Shown one piece after another: positions 8,482 to 17,696 of a stretch of DNA of 64,000 nt; within the stretch, counting starts at the first letter, position 1; every line of letters starts with the position of its first letter. Location of the stretch: assembly GCA_016756855.1 (NCBI GenBank), contig JAESPD010000016.1:1-64000 (forward strand), given 5' to 3'. A model generated the notes under the pieces. It saw only the letters and a list, made by a program, of their open reading frames with translations, did no database searches and was not told the DNA's origin. The DNA comes from a gamma proteobacterium endosymbiont of Lamellibrachia anaximandri. Its GTDB lineage: Bacteria > Pseudomonadota > Gammaproteobacteria > Chromatiales > Chromatiaceae. Both the position numbers and the translations under genes were made by a program.

Positions 8482-9417
8482 ATGTACAGAGTTGTCTTGA
8501 GAACTAAACTTTTTTTTGCTCTCTATCTACTGTCTCTTGGGTTGGCCGGCGGGGGGGAGATACAAGCGGCCGGGGCATCGTTCCCTGAACAGCTGACCTA
8601 CAAGATCTCCTATCAGGGGATATTTTCCGGTTTTATCCACCTGGATATTGCCAGAGCTGATTTGCGTGTAGCCGTAGATACCGTGAAGGTTGCAGGACGC
8701 GTTGCGAAGGTGGCTACTCTCAAAGTGACCACGGAGCCCTACCGTAAGGCGGAGATACTGTTTCCAGTGCGCTACCAATACCGCAGCTGGTATGAGCCGG
8801 ATGGGGAGAATGCACTCCTGGTGACTGAGTCCCTGCAGGCAGATGAGAACAGCGACGAGATGATCTGGTTCGATCGCGACAAGGGTATTGGGCACAGATA
8901 TGAAGTGAAGGCGACTGCCTCGGGCGGCGGCAAGGGACCACCGTTGGAATTACTGAAAAAATTTGCAGACTTAAAGGTCTGGCCGGCAGTGCTGGAGGAG
9001 TCTCATCAACAGGGTATCGGCAGCGGCGAGATGTTCGATCATTTCTCGATGATGCAGCGGCTGCGGGTTTTGGACCTGCAGCCGGGGCAGGTGCTGGATC
9101 TGCCGGTGTTCACCGGCAAGCAGTTGAAAAACTACCGGGTGGTGGTGACATCGGAATCGATCGGGGGAAAAGTGGAGGAGAGTGCGCTGCTCAAGCTGCA
9201 GATCTTCTCATATGACGCGGCTGAAAATGATGCCGGTCAGATAACCTATATCTGGTTGAGTGCGGACGATCAACGGGTGCCGTTGCGATTTTATGCGGAA
9301 CGGGCCTTCGGCTACCTTGAGGCCGTACTGGAATCGGGTGAGTCCGGTGGAGAGTCGCTCGGTGGATTCACACCTGCCACCAATGCTTTCGAACAACTGG
9401 AAGCATTTTACTTTTGA
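8482..9417 (+). CDS. DUF3108-type periplasmic protein
   Basis: From ATG 8482, preceded by AAAGGTG, the product is 311 aa with a signal peptide (RTKLFFALYLLSLGLAGGGEIQA). An earlier in-frame start at 8371 would put a non-signal extension before it. The mature part fits the beta-rich DUF3108 family: FPEQLTYKISYQGIFSGFIHLDI near the start, RYQYRSWYEPDG, and a C-terminal TYIWLSADDQRVPLRFYAERAFG. Family members lie in the envelope of gammaproteobacteria. Function is not established. Confidence 0.8.
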   Translation: MYRVVLRTKLFFALYLLSLGLAGGGEIQAAGASFPEQLTYKISYQGIFSGFIHLDIARADLRVAVDTVKVAGRVAKVATLKVTTEPYRKAEILFPVRYQYRSWYEPDGENALLVTESLQADENSDEMIWFDRDKGIGHRYEVKATASGGGKGPPLELLKKFADLKVWPAVLEESHQQGIGSGEMFDHFSMMQRLRVLDLQPGQVLDLPVFTGKQLKNYRVVVTSESIGGKVEESALLKLQIFSYDAAENDAGQITYIWLSADDQRVPLRFYAERAFGYLEAVLESGESGGESLGGFTPATNAFEQLEAFYF

Positions 9418-9443
9418 GCAGGTGTGGTGTCTGCCCAGAACAC

Positions 9444-9576
9444 TACTTAGTGTCCATCTGGAAACACTGTTTTTACCACGAAGCGCACGAAGAAAATTCA
9501 CGGTTAATCAATTCCATACCTTCATGCTTTTGGTGTTCTTTGCGCCTTTGCGAGAATTATTGTTTTTGGCCGTGCA
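9444..9576. repeat. Dispersed intergenic element with TAGTGTCC...GGAAA end
   Basis: The gap holds TAGTGTCCATCTGGAAA (9449-9465), then a CCACGAAGCGCACGAAG-rich stretch, and ends with GGCCGTGCACTA. A related copy beginning TAGTGTCCGTTTGGAAA lies at 26110. The layout is typical of short non-coding dispersed elements. No ORF within it looks real. Confidence 0.5.
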
Positions 9577-10158
9577 CTACTTATGATCGTTTTTTGCAGA
9601 CTCGTCGATCTTGAGGTGGCTGATATCCGGTAACGGTGCTGCGGAGGTCGGGATTTGGCAATCCTCCAGACTTCCCTCCCGTGGCTGACTGACGGAGAGT
9701 TCCCCGGTATTGATGTTGGCGGGAGGTGGAGGCTCAGTTTCATCAATCAGCGTTCCCGGTGCATCCAGGTGGATGGCGCTGATATCGGGAATGGCCTGGG
9801 GTTTCACTTTCACCGCGCAGTCGATCAGGCTGCCGCTATTGGCAGGTGAGAGACCGTAATCCGGTGCAGTGGGAGGTGCTGTTGCTGTTTGGGGTTTTGT
9901 TGATGGTGCTGCCTGCCTGGGCTGTTCGACCGGTCGGATCTCCACCAGCGCGCCTGCATCCCTGAAGGCGACCCGGTATTTCACCGCTTGATCCATGTCG
10001 ATGCCCTTTTTGATGGCCACAGGCTGGCCGGAGAAGAGCCGCTCCAGTTTTTCACCTTCCAGTTTGAATAGGGCACCGACCTTGCTGCGTATTTCAGCGG
10101 GGTCTTTGCCCTCGATGATCCTGCCGGCGAAATAGACGTCGTAGGTATCGAAGCTCAT
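9577..10158 (-). CDS. Conserved hypothetical protein with N-terminal domain and Pro-rich tail
   Basis: The 193-aa product starts at ATG 10158, set by a strong GGAGGAT ribosome site; an upstream in-frame extension to 10284 overlaps the promoter of the cytochrome gene and is rejected. The first ~75 residues form a compact domain (YDVYFAGRIIEGKDP, ALFKLEGEKLERLFSGQPVA, YRVAFRDAGALVEI) found in many gammaproteobacteria, often with membrane-protein fusions. The rest is Pro/Ala/Thr-rich and disordered, carrying two similar ISAIHLDAPGTLID and ISHLKIDE motifs. Function is unknown. Confidence 0.75.
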   Translation of the reverse strand: MSFDTYDVYFAGRIIEGKDPAEIRSKVGALFKLEGEKLERLFSGQPVAIKKGIDMDQAVKYRVAFRDAGALVEIRPVEQPRQAAPSTKPQTATAPPTAPDYGLSPANSGSLIDCAVKVKPQAIPDISAIHLDAPGTLIDETEPPPPANINTGELSVSQPREGSLEDCQIPTSAAPLPDISHLKIDESAKNDHK

Positions 10159-10304
10159 GGCTGATCCTCCTGATAATCCCGCCAGTGTACTCCACCGGTT
10201 TTCATCTACAACCCCGAGCTTGAGAATTGTCATCCGTGTGGAAAAGGGATTGGCGTAGGATTCTCGGCTCGATAAAAACTTCAATTTGTGGACTAGGAGG
10301 GCTC

Positions 10305-11615
10305 ATGATCCGCAACAAAAATACGCATATTTCAATTATCTCCCTTGCCGGACTTCTGTGCGGTACGTTTTTTCAGACATCTCTCGTTGCCGCCACGTTG
10401 GATGGCAACGAGGTGCCGATGCATCTGGTCAAATCTGAAACCTGCAAAGAGTGTCATAAAAAGATCTACAAACAGTGGAAAGGCTCCATGCACGCGCAGA
10501 GCACGGCACTGAAAGATCCGATCCATGGTGCGTTCTACCGGCAGGTGGTGGGTGATCCGACGAAAGAGGGTGTCAAACACAAGGCCTCGGGCAAATACCC
10601 GGTCTGCCTGCAATGCCACTCTCCCAACGCCGCGCTGGACAAGACAACAAAACTCGATGCATCGCCAGCCTACAGCGAAGGGGTCAACTGCGTTGCCTGC
10701 CATACGTTGAAAAACTACAAGGGAATCAATGGCGCCAACGGCAAGATGAAGCTGGGCGCGAAGGCTTGGGATCACTCCGATGCGCTTCAGGGACCCAACG
10801 GCTTCCTGCATGAGCAGGGTGCGAAGGCCGACAAGGTGCGTTTTATCGCAGATGATGAAGGTGAGCTGAATCCTCATCTTGGCCGGGATAACAGGGGCAA
10901 ACCCTATATGTCCGAAGAGGATATGAAGGAGATCGACCTGCCGCTGGAAGGCAATGCTGCGATGAAGACATCTCAGGCCTGTCTCGGTTGTCACGACAAG
11001 CGCAACAACCCCAAGGGCGTTTCACTCTGTCAGACTGGTGATGAGTATCTGGAGGGCAAGAGCCGCGAGACCTGCCAGTCCTGCCACATGCCGATGAGTG
11101 ATGGTATTGCCGATCACTCGATGGGTGGTGGACATAACACCGCGATGCTGCGCCGGGCTGTTCGGTTTGAAGTGCAGACAGAGAAGCAGGGTGACCAGTT
11201 GGCGGTAAATGTGGAACTGGAGAACCTGCAGCCACACAACGTGCCGACTGGCGCGCCGTTCCGCAATATTTATGTGAAGGTGACCGCGCTCTCCAAAGAT
11301 GGTGAAGTACTCTGGAAGAACTTCCAGAAGCACCCTGCCAAAGAGGATCCAAAGGCCTTTTTTGTCTACACCATGACCGATGAAGCCGGGCATCCTGCTC
11401 CGCCACCCAAGGCATCGGCTGTTGGTAAGAATACCCGTCTGAAACCCTATGAAACACGGGTGCTGGGCTATCAGGTGCCGGCAAAAGGTGTCGATTCCGT
11501 GCGGGCTGAACTCTACTACAATCTGCTCTGGCCAGGATTGGTGAAGAAGTTCAAGATGCTGCCGGAGGATCTTAAGGCGCCCAAGCTGATCGCATGGTCG
11601 GAGAACAAGCTCTGA
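10305..11615 (+). CDS. Pentaheme c-type cytochrome (cytochrome c554-like family)
   Basis: The 436-aa precursor starts at ATG 10305 after an AGGAGG site and has a signal peptide ending near SLVAA. Five CxxCH heme sites are visible: CKECH, CLQCH, CVACH, CLGCH and CQSCH. The arrangement (CKECHKKIYKQWKGSMHAQS at the start) matches the cytochrome c554/multiheme family of periplasmic electron carriers or oxidoreductases. A long C-terminal beta-rich domain with no hemes follows. No redox partner gene is adjacent. A role in respiratory or sulfur/nitrogen electron transfer is plausible but unproven. Confidence 0.88.
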   Translation: MIRNKNTHISIISLAGLLCGTFFQTSLVAATLDGNEVPMHLVKSETCKECHKKIYKQWKGSMHAQSTALKDPIHGAFYRQVVGDPTKEGVKHKASGKYPVCLQCHSPNAALDKTTKLDASPAYSEGVNCVACHTLKNYKGINGANGKMKLGAKAWDHSDALQGPNGFLHEQGAKADKVRFIADDEGELNPHLGRDNRGKPYMSEEDMKEIDLPLEGNAAMKTSQACLGCHDKRNNPKGVSLCQTGDEYLEGKSRETCQSCHMPMSDGIADHSMGGGHNTAMLRRAVRFEVQTEKQGDQLAVNVELENLQPHNVPTGAPFRNIYVKVTALSKDGEVLWKNFQKHPAKEDPKAFFVYTMTDEAGHPAPPPKASAVGKNTRLKPYETRVLGYQVPAKGVDSVRAELYYNLLWPGLVKKFKMLPEDLKAPKLIAWSENKL

Positions 11616-11691
11616 GTTGGGAATATGTCACCGGAACCAGCGATGGTTCCGGTGATCTTGAATGCCGGGGTTGGAAATATCTATCTAATGC

Positions 11692-11775
11692 AGGCCGGTT
11701 CAAGCGTAGCGGAACCGGCGATCGTGGGTACTGTCAGTCCGAAGCGCCCGATCCGCTGCGCTTGATCGGGCCTAC
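11692..11775. repeat. REP-like palindromic pair, family 1
   Basis: Two hairpins, GCCGGTTCAAGCG with its arm (11694-11719) and GCCCGATCCGCTGCG with its arm (11746-11771), end with CTAC. The unit matches the elements at 3927, 31166 and 47681. It separates the convergent cytochrome and nadA genes. Confidence 0.7.
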
Positions 11776-11788
11776 ACCTTCTGGGCTC

Positions 11789-12862
11789 TCAGGCGTTGCC
11801 CTTTTCCTTCATGCCGATGCCATGTGTCCTGGCAAAGTCCAACATGCGCTGGATCGGTACCACCGCCCGTTCCTGTATTGCGGGGTCGATATGAACCTCA
11901 TTGGCGCCGCTCTCCAGCACCTCAGCAAGATTTTGCAACGCGTTCATGCCCATCCAGGGGCAGTGGGCACAACTGATGCAGGTTGCGCCTTCACCGGCGG
12001 TGGGCGCTTCTATAAGCACTTTGTCCGGGGCTATCTGCTGCATTTTATAGAAGATGCCACCATCGGTGGCGACGATGAACTCCTTGTTCTTCATCTCCGA
12101 GACTGCCTTGATCAGAGCGGTGGTGGAGCCAATGACATCAGCCTGGTCGACGATATTTTGTGGTGATTCAGGATGCACCAGCACTGCAGCATCCGGGTGC
12201 AGCCGTTTGATCCGCTCCAGGGCCACTGATTTGAACTCTTCATGTACCACGCAGGAGCCGGGCCAGAACAGCATCTCCGCACCGCTGACGCCTTGGACAT
12301 AGTTACCCAGATGCCTGTCCGGCGCCCAAAGTATCTTCTCGCCCCTCTCTGCCAGATATTTGACGATCGGCAGAGCGATGCCGGAGGTGACCACCCAGTC
12401 GGAGCGGGCCTTTACCTCTGCGCTGGTATTGGCGTAGACCACCACCGTATGGTTGGGGTGTTGGTCACAGAAATCGCTGAACTGGTCTGCCGGGCAGCCT
12501 TCATCCAATGAACAGGTTGCGCCGAGATCGGGCATGATAACTCGTTTTTCCGGGCTGAGAATCTTGGCGGTCTCTCCCATGAATCGCACGCCGCAGACGA
12601 CCAGGGTTTGTGCGTCATGAGCGGCGCCGAAGCGGGCCATCTCCAGTGAATCAGCTACGCAACCGCCACTCTCCTCCGCCAGCGCCTGCAGATCCGCATT
12701 GGTGTAATAGTGGGCGACCAGTACGGCATTCTGTTGTTCCAGCAGCTTTTTAATGCGTGTCTTGAGTGCCGTTTTTTCACTGCCCGAAAGGGATGGCCAC
12801 TCTGGGTGGGGCGGAACGTCTATGGTTGGTAAGTTGAGAGTGGATCGTTGTTGTGAACTCAT
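11789..12862 (-). CDS. nadA: Quinolinate synthase A
   Basis: The 357-aa enzyme condenses iminoaspartate and dihydroxyacetone phosphate to quinolinate in NAD synthesis, using a [4Fe-4S] cluster. The three expected cluster cysteines are present in the [10 protein letters not shown] region, [10 protein letters not shown], and [31 protein letters not shown] and [16 protein letters not shown] are typical of the proteobacterial form. I chose ATG 12862 (MSSQQRS); the frame stays open upstream to 13078 but that part is not conserved-looking. nadB and nadC are not adjacent. Confidence 0.93.
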   Translation of the reverse strand: MSSQQRSTLNLPTIDVPPHPEWPSLSGSEKTALKTRIKKLLEQQNAVLVAHYYTNADLQALAEESGGCVADSLEMARFGAAHDAQTLVVCGVRFMGETAKILSPEKRVIMPDLGATCSLDEGCPADQFSDFCDQHPNHTVVVYANTSAEVKARSDWVVTSGIALPIVKYLAERGEKILWAPDRHLGNYVQGVSGAEMLFWPGSCVVHEEFKSVALERIKRLHPDAAVLVHPESPQNIVDQADVIGSTTALIKAVSEMKNKEFIVATDGGIFYKMQQIAPDKVLIEAPTAGEGATCISCAHCPWMGMNALQNLAEVLESGANEVHIDPAIQERAVVPIQRMLDFARTHGIGMKEKGNA

Positions 12863-13179
12863 GACCTGATTTTGATGCGATGTTATTTGGATGATTTCTT
12901 TCCGGTTCTGGTGTCTGGACGTAGGCTGATGCGCGCGAGGGAGCAGTGGCTGGTTACTGAAAAACACGGTGCCATCAGGATACTTCAGTAATGCACCAAT
13001 GATACAACGAAAGGCAGCTCCTTCGATACAGCAAGCCTGTTTGTTCTTGTGGAGCAGTTTCCCGTGATTTATCATCAAGACTTAAAGTTGTATTGTGGGT
13101 TTATGTTGTCCTGCGGCCTAAAGAAAAAGAACTGTGTGCCGATTAGATGGGTATCTGAAACTATCGCGGATTTGAAAAA
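12863..13179. other. Intergenic region between divergent nadA and the HDOD gene
   Basis: This 317-bp gap must hold two divergent promoters. I see no supported ORF, RNA structure or repeat in it. Confidence 0.4.
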
Positions 13180-14052
13180 ATGGCTATAGCACAGGCCGCA
13201 AAACAAAAAATCATACAGATCAAACACCTGCCGCCTCTTTCGGGTACGGCAAGCAGTTTGCTCGGCATAGTGTCCGATCCGGATGTTGATATCGATGAAC
13301 TTTCCCGGATTATTGGCCAGGATCCAGGGCTGGCAGCGCGGATCCTTGGGCTGGCGAATGCGGCCTATTTCGCCCAACCGCAGCCGGTCAATACCGTCAA
13401 GGAGGCGATCATCCGTGTGCTGGGGCTGAATATGGTGAAAAGTCTCGCGCTGAGCATTGCAATGTGTGGGGCTTTCGATACCTCCAGGTGTCCGGGTTTC
13501 GAGCTGGAGAAGTACTGGTATTCCGCTTTGGGAGGGGCCGCGCTTGCCCGGCGACTGGCGATGAAGATGGCACCGGGAGAGCGGCCTGACGCGGATGGTG
13601 TCTACCTGGGTGGTCTGTTAGTCGATTTAGGGGTCTTGGTACTGGTAAACAGTTTTCCGCAGGAGTATTCCCAGGTGCTGCAGCGACAGCAGCTCGAACC
13701 GGAAGGGGAGATGGTACAGCTCGAGCAGGAGCTGATCGGAATCACCAGCGGTGAGGCGGGCAGCTGGCTGGCGGATCGATGGCATCTCCCCGAATTGGTC
13801 GTGCGTGTAATTAATTACCAAATCTATCCCGATGATTTCCGATCGACGGGAGAACGGAGTGAGATATTACTTGTCGGAGCTGCTCTGCGCTGGATCAAAG
13901 GTTCGTTGAGTGGTAACCAAATATCGCTAAAAGAGGATATGTTGCTACAACAGGGTTTGGGAATCCCGGCTGAGGTGCTAGAGTCATTGGAAGTCGAATT
14001 TTCAGAAAAAGAGGATGAAATTCGGACACTCGCGAGAATGTTGGCGGGATAG
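13180..14052 (+). CDS. HDOD-domain protein
   Basis: The 290-aa protein is a single HDOD domain, a metal-independent relative of HD phosphohydrolases found in bacterial signalling. It has the LPPLSGTASSLLGIVSDPDVDIDELSRII start, the IIGQDPGLAARILGLANAAYF helix and the AIIRVLGLNMVKSLALSIAM segment. HDOD proteins act as scaffolds in motility, biofilm and c-di-GMP signalling. The downstream GAF-GGDEF gene starts 9 bp after the stop, so the two form an operon and probably one signalling module. Confidence 0.88.
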   Translation: MAIAQAAKQKIIQIKHLPPLSGTASSLLGIVSDPDVDIDELSRIIGQDPGLAARILGLANAAYFAQPQPVNTVKEAIIRVLGLNMVKSLALSIAMCGAFDTSRCPGFELEKYWYSALGGAALARRLAMKMAPGERPDADGVYLGGLLVDLGVLVLVNSFPQEYSQVLQRQQLEPEGEMVQLEQELIGITSGEAGSWLADRWHLPELVVRVINYQIYPDDFRSTGERSEILLVGAALRWIKGSLSGNQISLKEDMLLQQGLGIPAEVLESLEVEFSEKEDEIRTLARMLAG

Positions 14053-14061
14053 AGGCATCGT

Positions 14062-15261
14062 ATGGATTTGTCCTTCAATCATACATCAATGGATTTACGT
14101 GAAAGATTTTTCAGCCTGCTGGACTCTCTGTCCGCGCTCAGGGCTCTCACTCAGCTTGAACTTGATGGCCTGACGGAAGAACAGGTTATCGAGAAAGCGC
14201 TGGGAGAGCTGGTCAGATATCAGAATCTTGAGAACTGTTCCATATTCCGGCTGGAAGGTAGTGAGCTGCGCTGTGTGGCGGGTACCAGTATCAACGAATC
14301 CCACGGCATGGTTGCGGGTGGAAAAGCCGATTTAAAGACCCGGCGAAAATACATGCGGTTTGTTGCCGGTGAGGGGATTATGGGCATTGCTTTGCAGACA
14401 GGGCAGCTACAATATTGTCGTGACTGCGCGCAAAATGCCAGTTTCAAACCCAACCCCTTGCCTGGCGGAGACCTGCCCGGTTCACTGATCTGTGTGCCGA
14501 TAAAGATGGCCGATGATGTGCTGGGTGTTCTGAATGCCTCACATCCCCTGCCCGAATATTTTGAACCTTGGCAACAACACACCCTTAGCCTGTTTTGTAG
14601 TTCCTTGGGGCAGATGCTGCACAATCACCGAATGCTGCACGACCTTGAATTCCTGGTGGATCAGCGTACCCATGAACTGCGTACTGCGTTGCAGGAGGCA
14701 GAGGGGCTCAAGCAGAAATATGAGCAGCTCTCGTCGGTAGATGAGTTGACCGGGCTGCCGAATCGGCGCTACTTCTTCGACCAGGCGGAGGCGCTGGTCT
14801 CGCGGGCGAAGCGTTATGAGCTGCCTTGCAGTCTGATGCTGATGGATGTGGATTTTTTCAAACGGGTCAATGACAACTGGGGGCACGCCACTGGCGATCG
14901 GGTGCTCTGCATGATTGCGGATGTTCTCAAGGATGAGATCAGAAGCGGGGATATCGTGGCCAGATTGGGCGGCGAAGAGTTTGTGGTTCTTCTGCCCAAT
15001 ACGGGTGTGGAGGGTACCGAACTGATCGCGCAAAGGATTCAGGAACGGCTGCTCAGGATCGAACTGAAAGATGAGGAGGCAACGAATCTGGAGATTACCG
15101 CCTGTATCGGTATCACTCGTCTGACCCCGGAAGACCAGGAAGAGAGGTCAGAGAGTGAGTTGGTGGATCAGCTCTACACTGAAGCCGACCGCGCCATGTA
15201 CCAGTGCAAACGGGAAGGCCGCAACCGGCGCAAGGTGTTTGACGGGAGCGAACACGGTTAA
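14062..15261 (+). CDS. GAF-domain diguanylate cyclase
   Basis: The 399-aa cytosolic protein has an N-terminal GAF domain (about 30-190: ENCSIFRLEGSELRCVAG, GEGIMGIALQTG, SLICVPIKMADDVLGVLNA), a short coiled-coil linker and a C-terminal GGDEF domain (about 225-395). The active-site motif is RLGGEEF and the product-inhibition I-site RSGD lies just before it, so the enzyme should be active and feedback-controlled in making c-di-GMP from two GTP. It is translationally close to the HDOD gene, which likely shares its signal path. Confidence 0.92.
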   Translation: MDLSFNHTSMDLRERFFSLLDSLSALRALTQLELDGLTEEQVIEKALGELVRYQNLENCSIFRLEGSELRCVAGTSINESHGMVAGGKADLKTRRKYMRFVAGEGIMGIALQTGQLQYCRDCAQNASFKPNPLPGGDLPGSLICVPIKMADDVLGVLNASHPLPEYFEPWQQHTLSLFCSSLGQMLHNHRMLHDLEFLVDQRTHELRTALQEAEGLKQKYEQLSSVDELTGLPNRRYFFDQAEALVSRAKRYELPCSLMLMDVDFFKRVNDNWGHATGDRVLCMIADVLKDEIRSGDIVARLGGEEFVVLLPNTGVEGTELIAQRIQERLLRIELKDEEATNLEITACIGITRLTPEDQEERSESELVDQLYTEADRAMYQCKREGRNRRKVFDGSEHG

Positions 15262-15277
15262 GCGCAACCCTTTCACC

Positions 15278-15335
15278 GCAGGAGCGGTGCCCCGCCGCGA
15301 TCATGCCATCAATTTTGCGGCGGTGCATCGCACCT
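15278..15335. repeat. Partial REP-like palindrome, family 2
   Basis: CAGGAGCGGTGCCCCGCCGCGA is followed after a short gap by TTTTGCGGCGGTGCATCGCACC. This resembles the cleaner GTAGGAGCGG/CCGCTCCTAC element at 54191. It lies between convergent genes. Confidence 0.45.
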
Positions 15336-15344
15336 GCGCCCTTC

Positions 15345-16865
15345 TCAAGTGTTCTCGATAGTGGCTGCAGCCTGTTTGGCGGCAGGTTCATCGGCGAAGG
15401 AGGGAGACGCCTCGTCCATGGTGATTTGCGCTGAACCGGAAGGGTTGGTGAACTGATCGTTGAGGGTCTGCACGTAGAGATCTGTCTCCTGCAATACATT
15501 TTTTAGCTGCTTACGGGTCTTGCGGCCCCAACCGGCGGGATTGCGCCTGAAAATGCTGCGCCAGGGTTTGACGCTGCGCAGGAAGCTGCCAACCGCATTA
15601 CCCTTTAAATCGGCCTTGTCGGCCTGTTTCCTCAGTGAACCCAGTAGCGTCTTTGCCGCCAGCGATCTGACGCCGAAATGGATCAGGGTCAGCACTATCA
15701 GCAGTCCGATTATCATCAACCAGGGTTGAATGCTGCCGGGAGTGGTATCAAGCCAGGCTGGGGCGAAACTGAGTCCCTGCCAGTATCCGGCGTTGATGGT
15801 GAATCCCAGCAGAAGCAGCAGCAGGCCGCCCATGACAATGCCGTCGCCCCAGAGAACCCGTCTACGCCAGGTTTCGAGGGTGCGGATAATCATTGGGATG
15901 GTTCGCTCCTGGATATCCCGCGCGGTCTTTTCCAGGGCGCCAACGATGCGATAGGCGCGTTCGATCTCGACCTCTTCCATGCGACCGTGAATCTCCTTGA
16001 GGTCTTCATCCCGTTTTGATTCATAACGTTGACGCAGAGCCTCGTCTTCGATGGGCACTGCGGCATCCGGATTGTAAATGGCGTAGAAACGTCCAGCGGT
16101 GAGTCCGCGTTCACCCAATGCACGCTGCCATGCGGCAATGACATCTTCCGGGTTGTTCTCCCTGGCTGTGGTATCGATCTGATTCAGGATATAGAGAAAT
16201 TTTCCCGAGTCGGGGCGTTTGATGGTGTGTTCTATCAGATGGCTGAGCGTATCCTGCATTGCGCCGGGTTCCGGGTGTCTGGCATCAAAGAAGACAAGTA
16301 CCAGGTCGGAGAGATCGATGATGTGGTCGGTGATGCGCAGTGTGGAGGTGCGTTGCGCGTCGGCATCGAATCCAGGGGAGTCGATGAGTATCTTGCCTTT
16401 CAGTTTTTGGCTGGGACAGGTCTTCAACTGCAGATAGGCGTCGATACGGGCGCCTTCGCCGACCGCAACCTTCTCGATCTCGTTGGACATCTGATAGAAA
16501 GGAAAACGGGGATCGGAATCCAGTGCCACGCCGGGCAGGGCGTGCGCCGTCTCTTCCCGGCTGTAGCAGAGCACGGTGAACTTGTCGTCCACGGCCTGGT
16601 TGCCGGAGCGTTGCATCTTGTGCTCGATATAGTGGTTGATGAAGGTCGATTTGCCTGCCGAGAAGGTGCCGAGGATCGAGATAAGGGGCCACCAGGGGAT
16701 CTGAGTTGCAAAGGAGTTGTCACCCTCCAGCAACCCAAGCCTGAAGGCGATGCCGTCGAGCATGCGGAAGCTCTGCACGGTTTTCAACAGAACCGGGTTT
16801 TCCTGTTCGAGGTGGGATTCAAGATGTGCTAAACGCGACTCTATAATCTGTCCGGCGGGGTGCAT
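15345..16865 (-). CDS. Dynamin-family-like membrane GTPase
   Basis: From ATG 16865 (AGGAG upstream at slightly long spacing) the product is 506 aa; an ATG at 16886 would add seven residues without a ribosome site. The N-terminal half is a P-loop GTPase of the dynamin/Era-like group: G1 GTFSAGKSTFIN, G3 DSPGFD and G4 NQID. Two hydrophobic helices follow at roughly residues 340-415 (GIVMGGLLLLLLGFTINAGYW and WLMIIGLLIVLTLIHFGV), then a basic tail. Such proteins associate with the inner membrane and may remodel it. The substrate or partner is unknown. Confidence 0.82.
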   Translation of the reverse strand: MHPAGQIIESRLAHLESHLEQENPVLLKTVQSFRMLDGIAFRLGLLEGDNSFATQIPWWPLISILGTFSAGKSTFINHYIEHKMQRSGNQAVDDKFTVLCYSREETAHALPGVALDSDPRFPFYQMSNEIEKVAVGEGARIDAYLQLKTCPSQKLKGKILIDSPGFDADAQRTSTLRITDHIIDLSDLVLVFFDARHPEPGAMQDTLSHLIEHTIKRPDSGKFLYILNQIDTTARENNPEDVIAAWQRALGERGLTAGRFYAIYNPDAAVPIEDEALRQRYESKRDEDLKEIHGRMEEVEIERAYRIVGALEKTARDIQERTIPMIIRTLETWRRRVLWGDGIVMGGLLLLLLGFTINAGYWQGLSFAPAWLDTTPGSIQPWLMIIGLLIVLTLIHFGVRSLAAKTLLGSLRKQADKADLKGNAVGSFLRSVKPWRSIFRRNPAGWGRKTRKQLKNVLQETDLYVQTLNDQFTNPSGSAQITMDEASPSFADEPAAKQAAATIENT

Positions 16866-17193
16866 CTTCAGTTTGACTCCTAACATTGCAAGCGGGCGCT
16901 TTTTTTGTTCTTTATGCGGTAAATACTAGCGCGTGAAACAGGGTGGCAACAGGCCTATTTTGAGTTTAATTTTCCCGAAAATCGAACATTCTCTGGTTGT
17001 TGTTTCTAGGTCGTTGATAACTATATATTTAGGAAATTGGGTAATTACTAAAGTATCTATATGACAGGCTTTTTTGAGAGCTGTTTATTTGCATTGGTAA
17101 TCTGCTTCGTGGATACTGATAGGTTCCGAGACACTCCCTCTGGCAGAGGTTTGTCCCGAAAAAATCAACTGAATGCAAGCCTGAGGAGGCGAC
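16866..17193. other. Intergenic region between divergent GTPase and SCP2-like genes
   Basis: This 328-bp gap is AT-rich around 17005-17065 (ATAACTATATATTTAGG), a likely promoter area for one or both divergent genes. I see no small gene or repeat. The plus-strand gene has a GAGGAGG ribosome site just before its ATG. Confidence 0.4.
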
Positions 17194-17589
17194 ATGGCCG
17201 ATCTGTTTTCCGATGAGTGGATGAAGAGTTTCATGGAACACTGGAATGCTGAACCTGAGTTGTCAGATGCTCTGGCCCAGATAGGCTTCAACAGTGTGAT
17301 CGGATATGGATTTGATGGTGAAACAGCGCCCAAGGGCGTGCTCGTCGTGGAAAACGGCAAGGCGACAGCTGCTGCTGCCTTCGATGGCCAGGAGATGAAT
17401 TGGGATATCCGTGCCTCTGATGAGCAGTGGCGCAAATGGATGTCCAAACCCCCCGGTATGATGGGCCTCGGTATGGCATTTACCTCGCGCAAGATGAAGT
17501 TCGTGGTTGGAGACTACTCCGCCATGATCAAGGATCCGCGCATGGCGAAGCCATTCATCAAGAGTTTCTCAGTGATGGGGCGTGCCTGA
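17194..17589 (+). CDS. SCP2-like sterol-carrier-fold protein
   Basis: The 131-aa soluble protein starts at ATG 17194 after GAGGAGG. It contains a single alpha/beta domain resembling the SCP2 lipid-binding fold: GFDGETAPKGVLVVENGKATAAAAF, a WDIRASDEQWRKWM segment, GLGMAFTSRKMKFVVGDYSAMIKD and a C-terminal FIKSFSVMG. SCP2-fold proteins bind hydrophobic molecules or couple to partner enzymes. The RND efflux genes follow about 110 bp downstream in the same direction; a functional link is possible but not shown. Confidence 0.7.
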   Translation: MADLFSDEWMKSFMEHWNAEPELSDALAQIGFNSVIGYGFDGETAPKGVLVVENGKATAAAAFDGQEMNWDIRASDEQWRKWMSKPPGMMGLGMAFTSRKMKFVVGDYSAMIKDPRMAKPFIKSFSVMGRA

Positions 17590-17696
17590 TAATTGGATGG
17601 TTTTTCATCGCTCTGCTCCCTCATGGCATAGAGGATGGCAGTTGCATCAGGCGATTATTCCACAATTTCATTTCAAGCATTGGATAGTACGGAACT

